From NCBI RefSeq assembly GCF_014170305.1, contig NZ_LZZT01000060.1:34907-98906 (forward strand): a stretch of 64,000 nucleotides of DNA, written 5' to 3'. Under the pieces are notes generated by a model. It had not been told where the DNA came from. It worked only from the letters and a program-made list of their open reading frames with translations, and made no database searches. The translations under genes and the position numbers were made by a program. This DNA comes from Achromobacter sp. UMC71 (GTDB lineage Bacteria > Pseudomonadota > Gammaproteobacteria > Burkholderiales > Burkholderiaceae_B). Numbering within the stretch: position 1 is the stretch's first letter; each line of letters opens with the position of its first letter. Shown here in pieces: positions 1 through 8,221 of the stretch.

Positions 1-748
1 CGAGAGCGGCACCCGCATCCAGGCTGAGCTGTTCGTCGGCGCCGACGGCGCCGCGTCCCCGCTGCGCGCCGCCGCCGGCCTCAAGCACGACGCCATGTCC
101 TACAACGACACCGGCCTGGTTGTGAACCTGGACGCCGAACTGGCCCACCAGGGCACCGCCTTCCAGTGGTTCCGCGACGACGGCGTGCTGGCGCTCTTGC
201 CGCTGCCCGACACGGCCGATGGCCCGCAGGTGTCCATGGTCTGGTCCATGCGCAGCGAGCTGGCCGCCGAATTGCTGGCGCTGCCCGCCGACGAGCAGGC
301 CGCCCGCCTGGAATCCCTGCTGGCGCACGCCGCCCAAGGCCGCCTGGGCCGCCTGAAGGTCCGCAGCAAGCTGCACGGTTTTCCGCTGACGCTGGAGCGC
401 GCCCAAATGGTTGCGCCCGGCATCGCGCTGGCCGGCGACGCCGCGCACCGCCTGCATCCGCTGGCCGGCCAGGGCCTGAACCTGGGCCTGGGCGATGTCG
501 AAACGCTGGCCCGCATCGTGGCCGCCCGCGAGCCCTACCGCCAGGCGGGCGACCTGCGGGTGCTGCACCGCTACCAGCGGGCGCGCGCCGAGCCGGTGCT
601 GGCCCTGCGGCTGGCCACCGACGGTCTGCACAAGCTGTTCGGTTCGCACGCCACGCCGCTGGTCTGGCTGCGCAACGCCGGCATGCACTGGGTCGAGCGG
701 GCGCCGCTGATCAAACGGCGCCTGATCGCCGGCGCGTCGACGAACTGA
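1..748 (+). CDS. FAD-dependent hydroxylase, UbiH/UbiF/Coq6 family (5' end outside window)
   Basis: The reading frame is already open at base 2 and ends at a TGA at 746-748, so only the C-terminal 248 residues are present and the FAD-binding N-terminus lies outside the window. The fragment carries the family's conserved second motif (VGADGA near its start) and the GDAAHRLHPLAGQGLNLG motif that contacts the flavin; together these are typical of aromatic-ring hydroxylases of ubiquinone biosynthesis. Members use O2 and NAD(P)H to hydroxylate the polyprenyl-phenol ring at the inner membrane. Which position is hydroxylated cannot be decided from the fragment. A strong terminator follows directly, so this is the last gene of its transcript. 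Confidence 0.85.
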   Translation, partial: ESGTRIQAELFVGADGAASPLRAAAGLKHDAMSYNDTGLVVNLDAELAHQGTAFQWFRDDGVLALLPLPDTADGPQVSMVWSMRSELAAELLALPADEQAARLESLLAHAAQGRLGRLKVRSKLHGFPLTLERAQMVAPGIALAGDAAHRLHPLAGQGLNLGLGDVETLARIVAAREPYRQAGDLRVLHRYQRARAEPVLALRLATDGLHKLFGSHATPLVWLRNAGMHWVERAPLIKRRLIAGASTN

Positions 749-751
749 AGG

Positions 752-777
752 GGTGGGGCCGCCAGGCCCCGCCTTTT
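752..777 (+). terminator. Rho-independent terminator after the UbiH-family gene
   Basis: A 9-bp stem (752-760 with 765-773, one G-T wobble) and a GCCA loop are followed by TTTT at 774-777, four bases after the stop codon. Confidence 0.8.
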
Positions 778-960
778 GTCCCGCATGCCAGGAAAGCGCC
801 CGGAATCAGCCCGCCGCGGAACCCTGCCGGGTTGGGACGAGTCTGATTCTGATGGACCGTGGCGCCAGGCCCGCTCTTTGCTTGCCGCCGCCGGTCATCC
901 CGGATCGGTTACGCTTTCCGGCTACGTACGCGATACGTCACGATAATTACAGGAGTCCCC

Positions 961-1758
961 ATGAATTTCCGTTTTCCCGCCGCGCTGGCTGCCTGCTTCA
1001 TGGCCGCGGGCCTGGGTTTGTCCGCAGGCGCGCAGGCCCAGGGCGACAAGTCCGTTTCCACCAGCACGGTCGGGCAGCCGGCCAAAGGCGATAAAAGCTA
1101 CTCCACCACCCAGGTGGCGCCGGCGGATCCCGTGGCGGACGCAGTCAAAGACCGCTTCAAGCAGCGTTTCACCGGCATGGACGTGACCGCGGTGCGTCGC
1201 ACGCCCTATGGCCTGTTCGAAGTGCAGCTGGGCATGGACCTGATCTACACGGACGAAAAAGTCACCTGGGTCATGGAAGGTCCGTTGATCGACGCCATGA
1301 CCCGCCGCGACGTCACGCGCGAAGCGCAGGAAAAGTTGGGCACGATTCCGTTCGACCAGCTGCCGCTGGATCTGGCCATCAAGCAGGTCAAGGGCGACGG
1401 CTCGCGCAAGGTCGCGATTTTCGAAGACCCCAACTGCGGCTATTGCAAGCAGCTGCGCAAGACCATGGAAGACGTCGACAACATCACCGTCTACACCTTC
1501 CTGTACCCCATCCTGTCGCCCGACTCCAACGTCAAAGTGCGCGACGTCTGGTGCTCGAAGGACCCGGGCAAGGCCTGGGACGACTGGATGCTGCGCGGCC
1601 AGAAGCCGGCCACCGCCAATTGCAGCGTGCCTGAAGACAAGCTGCTGGCGCTGGGCAAGCAGCTGATGGTGCGCGGCACCCCGACGCTGTTCTTCCCCGA
1701 CGGCTCGCGCATCAGCGGGGCGCTGCCGCTGGACCAGCTCAAGGCACGACTGAACTGA
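961..1758 (+). CDS. dsbC: Periplasmic thiol:disulfide interchange protein DsbC
   Basis: This 265-residue exported protein isomerises wrong disulfides in the periplasm. The ATG at 961 is preferred over upstream in-frame starts because AGGAG lies just before it and residues 1-27 form a classic signal peptide ending AQAQ. The dimerisation domain covers about residues 55-115. The thioredoxin fold has the redox motif CGYC at residues 159-162 and a cis-proline loop VRGTPT near residue 238. CGYC is the DsbC/DsbG signature; the length is slightly above the usual 230-240 residues because of a low-complexity linker after the signal peptide. That linker contains a duplicated GDKS motif (GDKSVSTSTV and GDKSYSTTQV). 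DsbD would be the expected electron donor; its gene is not in the window. Confidence 0.93.
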   Translation: MNFRFPAALAACFMAAGLGLSAGAQAQGDKSVSTSTVGQPAKGDKSYSTTQVAPADPVADAVKDRFKQRFTGMDVTAVRRTPYGLFEVQLGMDLIYTDEKVTWVMEGPLIDAMTRRDVTREAQEKLGTIPFDQLPLDLAIKQVKGDGSRKVAIFEDPNCGYCKQLRKTMEDVDNITVYTFLYPILSPDSNVKVRDVWCSKDPGKAWDDWMLRGQKPATANCSVPEDKLLALGKQLMVRGTPTLFFPDGSRISGALPLDQLKARLN

Positions 1759-1822
1759 CCGGCGCGCAACGCGCTGGCCGGGCGGCTGGCGCGATGCGCG
1801 CCACGCCACCCGGAGACAAGAC

Positions 1823-2779
1823 TTGAAAATCGCAATACTCGACGATTACCACGATGTCGCCAAACGCTACGCCGACTGGGGTTCCCTGGGCGGCGATGCC
1901 GAGGTGCAGATCTTCAACAACTTCATTCCCGACGAGCAGGTCGAGGCCACCCTCGAACCGTTCGACGTGATCATCGCCATGCGGGAACGCACCCCGTTCC
2001 CGGCCGAGCGCATCCGCGCGCTGCCGCGCCTGCGCCTGCTGGTCACCACCGGCATGCGCAACAACGCCATCGACATGCAGGCCTGCGCCGCGCAGGGCAT
2101 CGTGGTCAGCGGCGCGCCCGGCAGCGCCGACGCCAACACCGCCACCGCCGAATTGGCTTGGGCCCACATCCTGGGCCTGTTCAAGCACCTGCCCGCCGAA
2201 GATGCGGCGATGCGCCGCGGCATGTGGCAGACGGGCATGCCCGAGCCCCTGGCCGGCAAGCGCCTGGGCATCCTGGGCCTGGGCAAGCTGGGCGCGGCCG
2301 TGGCCAAAGTGGGCCTGGCCTTCGGCATGGATGTGGTGGCCTGGAGCCCCAACCTGACCGACGAGCGGGCCGCCGAAGCGGGCGTCAAGCGCGTGGACAA
2401 GCACGAGCTGTTTTCCACGTCCGATGTCGTCACGCTGCATCTGATCCTGTCCGAGCGCAGCCGCCATATCGTCGACGCCACCGCGCTGGCCGCGATGAAG
2501 CCGTCGGCCTATCTGGTGAATACGTCGCGTGCCGGGCTGGTGGACCAGGACGCGCTGATGGACGCGTTGGTGAAGTTCCGCATCGCGGGCGCCGGGCTGG
2601 ACGTGTATGCCGAAGAGCCGTTGTCGCCCACCGACAATGTGCGCGACCTGGACAACGTCATCCTGACGCCGCACCTGGGCTATGTCAGCCGCGAGAATTT
2701 CGAGGCGTTCTACCGCAATGCGCTGGACGCCGTGAAGGCCTGGCACGCGGGTCAGCCGGTGCGCGTGCTGAACGGCTAG
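1823..2779 (+). CDS. D-2-hydroxyacid dehydrogenase (phosphoglycerate dehydrogenase-like)
   Basis: The 318-residue NAD-dependent dehydrogenase starts at a TTG with GGAGAC about 10 bases upstream. The Rossmann motif GLGKLG lies at residues 152-157, in a form shorter than the textbook GxGxxG(17x)D. The catalytic triad of the family is visible as Arg236 (NTSRAGLVD), Glu264/265 (DVYAEEPL) and His284 (TPHLGY). There is no C-terminal ACT domain, so it is not a regulated SerA. Related proteins reduce or oxidise hydroxypyruvate, glyoxylate or similar 2-keto acids; the true substrate cannot be read here. It lies 64 bp after dsbC with no clear terminator between them and ends at a hairpin shared with convergent ttcA. 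Confidence 0.88.
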   Translation: MKIAILDDYHDVAKRYADWGSLGGDAEVQIFNNFIPDEQVEATLEPFDVIIAMRERTPFPAERIRALPRLRLLVTTGMRNNAIDMQACAAQGIVVSGAPGSADANTATAELAWAHILGLFKHLPAEDAAMRRGMWQTGMPEPLAGKRLGILGLGKLGAAVAKVGLAFGMDVVAWSPNLTDERAAEAGVKRVDKHELFSTSDVVTLHLILSERSRHIVDATALAAMKPSAYLVNTSRAGLVDQDALMDALVKFRIAGAGLDVYAEEPLSPTDNVRDLDNVILTPHLGYVSRENFEAFYRNALDAVKAWHAGQPVRVLNG

Positions 2780-2834
2780 CCGCGAGGCAATGCCGGCGCG
2801 CCGGATGGGCGCAGGCGAATGGTGTGATTCGAGG

Positions 2835-2861
2835 AATCCGGGGCCCATGAGGCCCCGGATT
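2835..2861. terminator. Bidirectional hairpin terminator between the dehydrogenase gene and ttcA
   Basis: A perfect 11-bp inverted repeat (2835-2845 and 2851-2861) with a 5-base loop sits between two convergent genes. There is no long T-run on either side, so termination efficiency is uncertain. Confidence 0.6.
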
Positions 2862-2874
2862 GCATTGGCGGCGT

Positions 2875-3849
2875 TTAGCCGCGGGTGAACATCACTTTCT
2901 TTTCGACGATGCCGGCAGGGTCCTGCGCGGCTGGCGTGTCGCCGCAGGCTTCGTCGCCGGCGTCGCTGTCGGTGGGGTCCACCGTGTCGAATGCCGTGTC
3001 GCCATTGGCGTCGGGCACGCCGGTGGGCTTGAGGCCGACGAAGTCGAACAGGTCGCGGTCCATCAGGTGGGACGGCACCACGCGCGAGAGCGCGTTGAAG
3101 ACGTTCCACGAGCGGCCCGGGTGCTGCTTGTCCCATTCCTTGATCATGCGACCGACTTCCTTGCGCTTCAGGTTTTCCTGGGAGCCGCACAGGTTGCAGG
3201 GGATGATCGGGAACTGCTTGAGTTCAGCGTAGGCGATCAGGTCGGTTTCAGGCACATAGGCCAGCGGACGGATCACCGTGTGGCGGCCGTCGTCCGAGAC
3301 CAGCTTGGGCGGCATGCCCTTGGCCTTGCCGCCGTAGAACAGGTTCAGGAAGAACGTGCCCAGGATGTCGTCGCGGTGGTGGCCCAGGGCGATCTTGGTC
3401 GCGCCCAGCTCGGAAGCCACGCGGTACAGGATGCCCCGGCGCAGCCGCGAACAGAGCGAGCACATCGTCTTGCCCTCTTCGAGCACGCGCGTGACGATCG
3501 AATAGGTGTCCTGCGTTTCGATGTGAAACGGCACGCCCAGTTCGGTCAGGTAGCGCGGCAGGATGTCGGCGGGAAAGCCGGGCTGCTTCTGGTCCAGGTT
3601 GACGGCGATCAGCTCGAACGGAAACGGCGCGCGCTTTTGCAGCTGGAGCAGGATGTCCAGCATGGCGTAGGAATCCTTGCCGCCCGACAGGCACACCATC
3701 ACGCGGTCGCCCGCCTCGATCATGTTGTAGTCGGACAGGGCGCGCGTGGTTTCACGCGCCAGGCGCTTGGTCAGTTTGTTGCCTTCGTGGCGGGCTTTCT
3801 CTTCTGCTTCGGTGCGAAAGCGGATGCCGGGGGGAGAGATATCGTTCAT
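2875..3849 (-). CDS. ttcA: tRNA 2-thiocytidine(32) synthetase TtcA
   Basis: TtcA thiolates cytidine 32 of several tRNAs using ATP and an iron-sulfur cluster. The PP-loop SGGKDS is at residues 55-60. The cluster-binding cysteines are visible as CSLC at 130-133 and CNLC at 218-221. The start at 3849 (MNDISPPGIRF) is chosen because it follows the folB stop by two bases, and longer forms would run inside folB. Its 324 residues are a little above the usual 310 because of an acidic tail after about residue 275. It forms a two-gene operon with folB. Confidence 0.95.
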   Translation of the reverse strand: MNDISPPGIRFRTEAEEKARHEGNKLTKRLARETTRALSDYNMIEAGDRVMVCLSGGKDSYAMLDILLQLQKRAPFPFELIAVNLDQKQPGFPADILPRYLTELGVPFHIETQDTYSIVTRVLEEGKTMCSLCSRLRRGILYRVASELGATKIALGHHRDDILGTFFLNLFYGGKAKGMPPKLVSDDGRHTVIRPLAYVPETDLIAYAELKQFPIIPCNLCGSQENLKRKEVGRMIKEWDKQHPGRSWNVFNALSRVVPSHLMDRDLFDFVGLKPTGVPDANGDTAFDTVDPTDSDAGDEACGDTPAAQDPAGIVEKKVMFTRG

Positions 3850-3851
3850 AG

Positions 3852-4211
3852 TCAACGCGAGAGCTGGATTTCCACGCCCACCGCCGCACAGTCGGAAAAG
3901 GCCATGGGCTTGCTGATGCGCAGGCGCAGCGAGCGGATTTCCTGGAAGTCGGCCAGCAGGCGCGCGGCGACTTGTTCGGACAGGGTTTCGATCAGGTTCA
4001 CATGCGCCTGGGTGCATTCCTCGACGATGGCTTCGCGCAGGCGGCGGTAGTCCAGCACGCTGTGGATATCGTGGTCATCGACCGAGCGCTGGATGTCCAC
4101 GTCGAATTCGGCGTCGACATGCAGGGGCTGGGTGGCACGGCGCTCGTGTTCGAGGATGCCGATGCGGGCGTCGAGCGCGAGCCCGGAAAGGATGATGCGG
4201 CGTGTGGGCAT
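3852..4211 (-). CDS. folB: Dihydroneopterin aldolase (FolB)
   Basis: This 119-residue protein matches the FolB/FolX fold in length and in its pattern (start GLALDARIGILEHERR, later VLDYRRLREAI and LIETLSEQVA). FolB cleaves 7,8-dihydroneopterin to 6-hydroxymethyl-dihydropterin and glycolaldehyde in folate synthesis. The related epimerase FolX and dihydroneopterin triphosphate enzymes share the fold, so the exact activity is assigned by family. It is first in the operon with ttcA, which begins two bases after its stop. Confidence 0.88.
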   Translation of the reverse strand: MPTRRIILSGLALDARIGILEHERRATQPLHVDAEFDVDIQRSVDDHDIHSVLDYRRLREAIVEECTQAHVNLIETLSEQVAARLLADFQEIRSLRLRISKPMAFSDCAAVGVEIQLSR

Positions 4212-4336
4212 GATGAAAACCTGGGTGGAATAGGCGGAATTGTAAGGCGAGGGCGGGCCGGGGGCCGCGCGCTGGCTACAATTCAGCCAGGTCCGGGCGC
4301 TTGCAAGGGCGCTGGCGACGGCAATTAAGGGGTGAA

Positions 4337-5239
4337 ATGCAACAGATGCACGATTCGGTCATTGTAGGGGGCGGCCCGGCCGGTGCCTCCTGCGCCCTTT
4401 GGCTGGCCAGGCTGGGCCTGGCGCCGCTGCTGGTCGAGGCGGGCGACCGCCTGGGCGGCCTGAGCAGCGACAACCCGTTCGCGGACGACTGGATCGCCGT
4501 GCTGCCCGGAGTCACCGGCCAGCAGGTGGCCGCCAATATCGATACCAGCGTGCGCGCCGCCGGCGTGCCGCTGCGGCTCGGCACCCGCGTGACGGCGGTG
4601 CGGCCCTGCAAGGGCGGCATCGAGGCCTCGCTGGCCGACGTCAATGGGGACGTATCACTGGCGCGCGGCCGCACCCTGGTGATTGCCTCGGGCGTGCGCG
4701 CCAAGGGCTTTCCGGAGCATCCGCCCGGCTCAGTCTGGCCTGGCGTGCTGGTCGGTCCCGGCTCGCCCATCGTGGCGCAGGATTATTCCGGCCTGTCGGT
4801 CGCGGTGCTGGGCGGGGGCGACAACGCCTTCGAGAACTACGTCTACGTGCGCAACCGCGGCGCGGCCACGGTGCATCTGTACGCCCGCAGTGTGCGGGCC
4901 CAGCAGCAATGGGTGCTGCGCGCCGGCAAGGAAGGCGTGCGCATCGGCCCCTACCAGGTGGACCCCGCCACCCGCAGCGTGGACGGCCGCCAATACGACC
5001 TGATCCTGGTGTTCTACGGCTGGGAGCCCCAGGCGGGGTTCGCCGACGGGCTGCAACTGGCGCGCGACGCGCGCGGCTATATCCGCACCGACGCCGCCAC
5101 CGCCGAAACCAGCGTGCCGGACATCTACGCCATCGGCGAAGTGGCCCACCGCATGCACCCTTGCGTGGTGACGTCGATGGCGGACGGCGTGGTCGCCGCC
5201 AAGGCGATCCAGCGGCGCTGGGAACGGACAGGCGAATAA
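4337..5239 (+). CDS. FAD/NAD(P)H-dependent reductase, thioredoxin-reductase fold without redox cysteines
   Basis: The 300-residue flavoprotein starts at ATG 4337, with AAGGGG just upstream. The FAD-binding motif GGGPAG is at about residues 10-15, a second nucleotide motif GGGDNA is near residue 160, and the C-terminal IYAIGEVAHRMHP matches the flavin-contacting ATG/D motif of the family. The CxxC pair of thioredoxin reductase is absent, so it more likely passes electrons from NAD(P)H to a ferredoxin-like or small-molecule acceptor. It lies about 45 bp upstream of a Fur box and a siderophore-type AraC gene on the same strand. A role in iron release is an inference from that context only. Confidence 0.75.
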   Translation: MQQMHDSVIVGGGPAGASCALWLARLGLAPLLVEAGDRLGGLSSDNPFADDWIAVLPGVTGQQVAANIDTSVRAAGVPLRLGTRVTAVRPCKGGIEASLADVNGDVSLARGRTLVIASGVRAKGFPEHPPGSVWPGVLVGPGSPIVAQDYSGLSVAVLGGGDNAFENYVYVRNRGAATVHLYARSVRAQQQWVLRAGKEGVRIGPYQVDPATRSVDGRQYDLILVFYGWEPQAGFADGLQLARDARGYIRTDAATAETSVPDIYAIGEVAHRMHPCVVTSMADGVVAAKAIQRRWERTGE

Positions 5240-5284
5240 CGCCGCGCGGCGGGACGGGCTCGGATTGAGCCCGCGCAGGACTTG

Positions 5285-5303
5285 GGTAATAATAATTATT
5301 CTC
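5285..5303. promoter_or_regulatory. Fur box upstream of the AraC regulator
   Basis: GGTAATAATAATTATTCTC matches the 19-bp Fur consensus GATAATGATAATCATTATC at 15 of 19 positions. It lies 38 bp before the AraC start codon, the expected place for iron-dependent repression. Confidence 0.75.
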
Positions 5304-5340
5304 AAATAAACCTGTTGTCCGGTTCGTCCGGATCGATCCC

Positions 5341-6258
5341 ATGCCTTTACTGCGCGCCCGCGCCGCGGCCCCCGCCGCTGAACACCACCGCGTCGACGCG
5401 GCGCTGGACCTGGCCAATGGCTGCTCCCTGCGCGCCGGCGTGTTCCGCCGCGGCGTCACCGAGTGGCGTGAAGAATCCCTGTATCCCGGTCTGAAGGTCA
5501 TCCTGCTCGACGGGCAGGTGCGAAGCCGCGTCGAAGACCGCGCGCCGCTGGCATTGCACGGGCCCGCGCTGTGCCTGGCCTGGAACCCCGGGCAGGCGCA
5601 GGGCGCCGACGCCTTCGAGGCCGGCGTGGAGCAGCGCTACACCGTGGTCACGCTGCCGGCCGCGTCGTTGTGGCATGAATTGGGCGTGGCGCCCGATTTC
5701 CTGCGCGGCCTGGATCGGACGGCCCATGGCGCGTCGGCGGCCGGCGACGGCCGCCCCGTCATCTGGCACGGCGCCGCGGGCCGAGAGGCGCGCCGCATCG
5801 CGGACCAGGTGCGCGTCTGCCGCTACGAGGGGGCCGCGCGCGGCCTGTACCTGGCGGCCAAAGGCCTGGAACTGGCGGCGATTGCGCTAGCCCAGGCCGG
5901 ACAGGCGCCGCTGCCGCAAGAATATCGGGCGGCGCCACTGGCCGCCGCCCGCGAACTGGACGCGGCCCACGAGGCACGCCGCCGTCTGGCCGCGGATCTG
6001 CGCGGCGCGCCGTCGTCGTCGACGCTGGCACGCGAACTGGGTCTGCACACGCGCAAGCTGGACCAGGCTTTCAAGCGCGCGTTCGGCGTCAGCATGGCCC
6101 GTTACCTGCAAGAGGCGCGCCTGACGCATGGCCGCGCGTTGATCCTGAGCGGCGGCCTGAGCGTGTCCGAGGCCGCTTGGCACGTGGGCTACGCGCCCGC
6201 GCATTTCTCGGTGGCGTTCCGCCGCCGCTTCGGCGTGCGCCCCAGCGCCCTGCGTTAG
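5341..6258 (+). CDS. AraC-family regulator, PchR/AlcR type (siderophore-responsive)
   Basis: The 305-residue protein has an N-terminal ligand-sensing half and a C-terminal pair of helix-turn-helix motifs from about residue 225 (LARELGLHTRKLDQAFKRAF, then SVSEAAWHVGYAPAHFSVAF). This is the arrangement of PchR and AlcR, which activate siderophore synthesis and receptor genes when the ferric siderophore reaches the cytoplasm. A Fur box lies upstream, and a TonB receptor gene with its own Fur-like site lies 2 kb downstream. The ligand is unknown, and no siderophore biosynthesis gene is in the window. Confidence 0.85.
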   Translation: MPLLRARAAAPAAEHHRVDAALDLANGCSLRAGVFRRGVTEWREESLYPGLKVILLDGQVRSRVEDRAPLALHGPALCLAWNPGQAQGADAFEAGVEQRYTVVTLPAASLWHELGVAPDFLRGLDRTAHGASAAGDGRPVIWHGAAGREARRIADQVRVCRYEGAARGLYLAAKGLELAAIALAQAGQAPLPQEYRAAPLAAARELDAAHEARRRLAADLRGAPSSSTLARELGLHTRKLDQAFKRAFGVSMARYLQEARLTHGRALILSGGLSVSEAAWHVGYAPAHFSVAFRRRFGVRPSALR

Positions 6259-6301
6259 CCGCGCCGGGGGCGGATTTCCTTTCGGGCGCATACTCGCGGC
6301 G

Positions 6302-7099
6302 TCACTGCCGCAGCAGAAAGCCCAGCACCGCCTCGCGGAATTCGTCCGGCCGTTCGATGTTGGACAGGTGCACCGCATTCAGCATCAGCAGTTGCGCGCC
6401 CGGCACGGTCGCGGCGATCTGCTCGCCATGGCTGGCGGCCGTGACCGTGTCGTCGCGGCCGGCGATGACCAGCGTGGGCCGCGTAATCAAAGCGATGGCG
6501 CGGCGCAGGTCCATGTCGCGCACCGCTGCGAAATTGCCCGCCAGGCCTTGCTTGTCCATCGCCAGCAGCATGGCGCGGAAGGTGTCGATGACGGGCCCGC
6601 CGGCCTGTAGCAGGGACGCCGGAAACCAGTTCGCCAGAAAGGTCTCGGCCGTCTCCGTCAGGTCCGGCGCCTGCAGCGTCGCGGCGATGCGTTCATCCCA
6701 TTGCGGCGCGGGGCCGAGATAGGGCGAGGTGTTGGCCAGGATCAGGCGGTCGATGCGCTCGGGGGCATGCACGCCCAGCCATTGGCCGATGATGCCGCCC
6801 AGCGACAGCCCCAGGAAGTGCGCGCGTTCCACGCCCAGCGCATCGAACAGTTCGAGCGTGTCGCGTCCCAGCCGGTCCAGCGAATACGCGCCTGCCGGCA
6901 CGCTCGAGCCGCCATGGCCGCGCGTGTCGAACCGCAACACGCGGAAATGCCGCGCCAGCGCCGGCACCAGGCCGTCCCACATGTGCAGCGTGGTACCGAT
7001 GGAGTTCGATAGCGCCAGCACCGGCTGGCTGGCGTCGCCATCCCAGCGGTAGACGATGCGGGCGCCGTCGCCCGTGGTGATGAAGGTGTCGGTCTGCAT
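6302..7099 (-). CDS. pcaD: Alpha/beta hydrolase, 3-oxoadipate enol-lactonase type (PcaD-like)
   Basis: The 265-residue hydrolase has the nucleophile elbow GLSLGG (Ser99), the acid residue in AGRDD (Asp216/217) and His244 in NAVHLSNIE, in the order and spacing of PcaD. PcaD opens 3-oxoadipate enol-lactone to 3-oxoadipate in the protocatechuate/catechol pathway. No other ring-cleavage genes are adjacent, although CoA-transferase genes of the next step lie 7 kb away. It is divergent from a LysR gene, a layout typical of one regulator controlling one catabolic gene. Related lactonases and esterases share this pattern, so the precise substrate is moderately sure. Confidence 0.75.
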   Translation of the reverse strand: MQTDTFITTGDGARIVYRWDGDASQPVLALSNSIGTTLHMWDGLVPALARHFRVLRFDTRGHGGSSVPAGAYSLDRLGRDTLELFDALGVERAHFLGLSLGGIIGQWLGVHAPERIDRLILANTSPYLGPAPQWDERIAATLQAPDLTETAETFLANWFPASLLQAGGPVIDTFRAMLLAMDKQGLAGNFAAVRDMDLRRAIALITRPTLVIAGRDDTVTAASHGEQIAATVPGAQLLMLNAVHLSNIERPDEFREAVLGFLLRQ

Positions 7100-7200
7100 G
7101 ATGGGCCTCTTGAACGTTGAACACGACGAGGCAAATCGTAGTTGCGGGCCGATTTGGAAGATATTACAAAGATCTCACAGACATTGTCGGAAAAACGGAC

Positions 7201-8130
7201 ATGAGCGAATTCACGCTGCACGACCTGCAGTGCTTTGACGCGGTGGTGCGCGCGGGCGGTTTCCAGGCCGCCGCCGCCCAACTGCACCGTTCGCACCCCG
7301 CGGTGTTCGCCGCGGTGGCCAAGCTGGAACGGCAACTGGACCTGACCCTGCTGGACCGCGCCGGCTACCGGGTCAAGCCCACCGCGGCCGGGCAGTCCTT
7401 CCACTTGCGGGCGCAGGCTCTGCTGCGCGAGCTGGACGGCCTGCGCGCCCATGCCGAGCAGTTGGCGATGGGCCAGGAAAGCGAACTGAACGTGGTGATC
7501 GGCGACTTCTGTCCCCGGCCCTTGCTGTTGGGCTTGTTGGGCCCGTTCTTCGCGCAGTGGCCGGCTACGCGGCTGAACCTGCATTTCGAAGCGGTGACCG
7601 GCCCGTGGGAACGCCTGATGGATGGCGACGCCGATCTGATCCTGCACCGGGTGGATGCCGCCGATGCGCGGGTGGAGTGGCTGGACCTGGGCAGCGTGCC
7701 ATTCGTGCCGGTGGCCGCGCCCGGCTATCTGAGCCTGCCTGCGGGGCGGGCCATCCGGCCGGACCAACTGCGCGACTATACCCAGTGCGTCATGCGCGAC
7801 ACCGCGCATCACACGCCCGCGCGGGATTACTTCATGGTCGAGGGCGCGCGCCAATGCACCGTGGCCGATCAACTGATGAAGAAAGAAATCCTGCTGCAAG
7901 GCCTGGGCTGGGGCCACATGCCGCGCTTTCTGATCGAAGACGAGCTGCGCGATGGCCGCCTGCTGTCGCTGGCCAACCGCCACCTGCCTGGCAGCACCGA
8001 GACCCTGGCCGCGGCGCGCCGGGCCGACCGGCCGCAGGGGCCGGTCATGACCCGTTTGTGGCAGACCCTGCGGCAACACGCGCCCGCCATCCGCCAAGCC
8101 GTGTCGCCGGCGAAAAAACGAAAGTCTTAA
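7201..8130 (+). CDS. LysR-family transcriptional regulator divergent from the PcaD-like gene
   Basis: The 309-residue regulator starts at ATG 7201 (MSEFTLHDLQCFDAVV), which aligns the helix-turn-helix at residues 5-60 as in other LysR proteins. Longer in-frame starts would add 28 residues that do not belong to the family. The C-terminal part resembles a periplasmic-binding-protein fold that senses a small effector. The roughly 100-bp gap to the divergent hydrolase gene is the likely binding region. The stop is about 45 bp before a Fur-like site, so it is probably not cotranscribed with the receptor. Confidence 0.85.
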   Translation: MSEFTLHDLQCFDAVVRAGGFQAAAAQLHRSHPAVFAAVAKLERQLDLTLLDRAGYRVKPTAAGQSFHLRAQALLRELDGLRAHAEQLAMGQESELNVVIGDFCPRPLLLGLLGPFFAQWPATRLNLHFEAVTGPWERLMDGDADLILHRVDAADARVEWLDLGSVPFVPVAAPGYLSLPAGRAIRPDQLRDYTQCVMRDTAHHTPARDYFMVEGARQCTVADQLMKKEILLQGLGWGHMPRFLIEDELRDGRLLSLANRHLPGSTETLAAARRADRPQGPVMTRLWQTLRQHAPAIRQAVSPAKKRKS

Positions 8131-8174
8131 TCCGGAATTCGAAAGCCTTTCCGATTGCCCGCCGAGAGTCCGTT

Positions 8175-8193
8175 GAAGATGATTATCAATCTT
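8175..8193. promoter_or_regulatory. Fur-like box upstream of the TonB receptor gene
   Basis: GAAGATGATTATCAATCTT matches the 19-bp Fur consensus at 13 of 19 positions, with the central GATTATC well conserved. It lies about 30 bp before the proposed receptor start. Confidence 0.6.
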
Positions 8194-8221
8194 GTTAAAC
8201 GGGTTGGAAGCGGAGGAAATT

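Noticed and set aside
1739..3190. Long minus-strand frame across the D-2-hydroxyacid dehydrogenase gene.
   Set aside because: Low-complexity His/Gly/Gln/Arg composition typical of antisense frames; the sense gene has complete catalytic motifs.
4337..5239. Annotation as thioredoxin reductase (trxB).
   Set aside because: The redox-active CxxC pair is absent.
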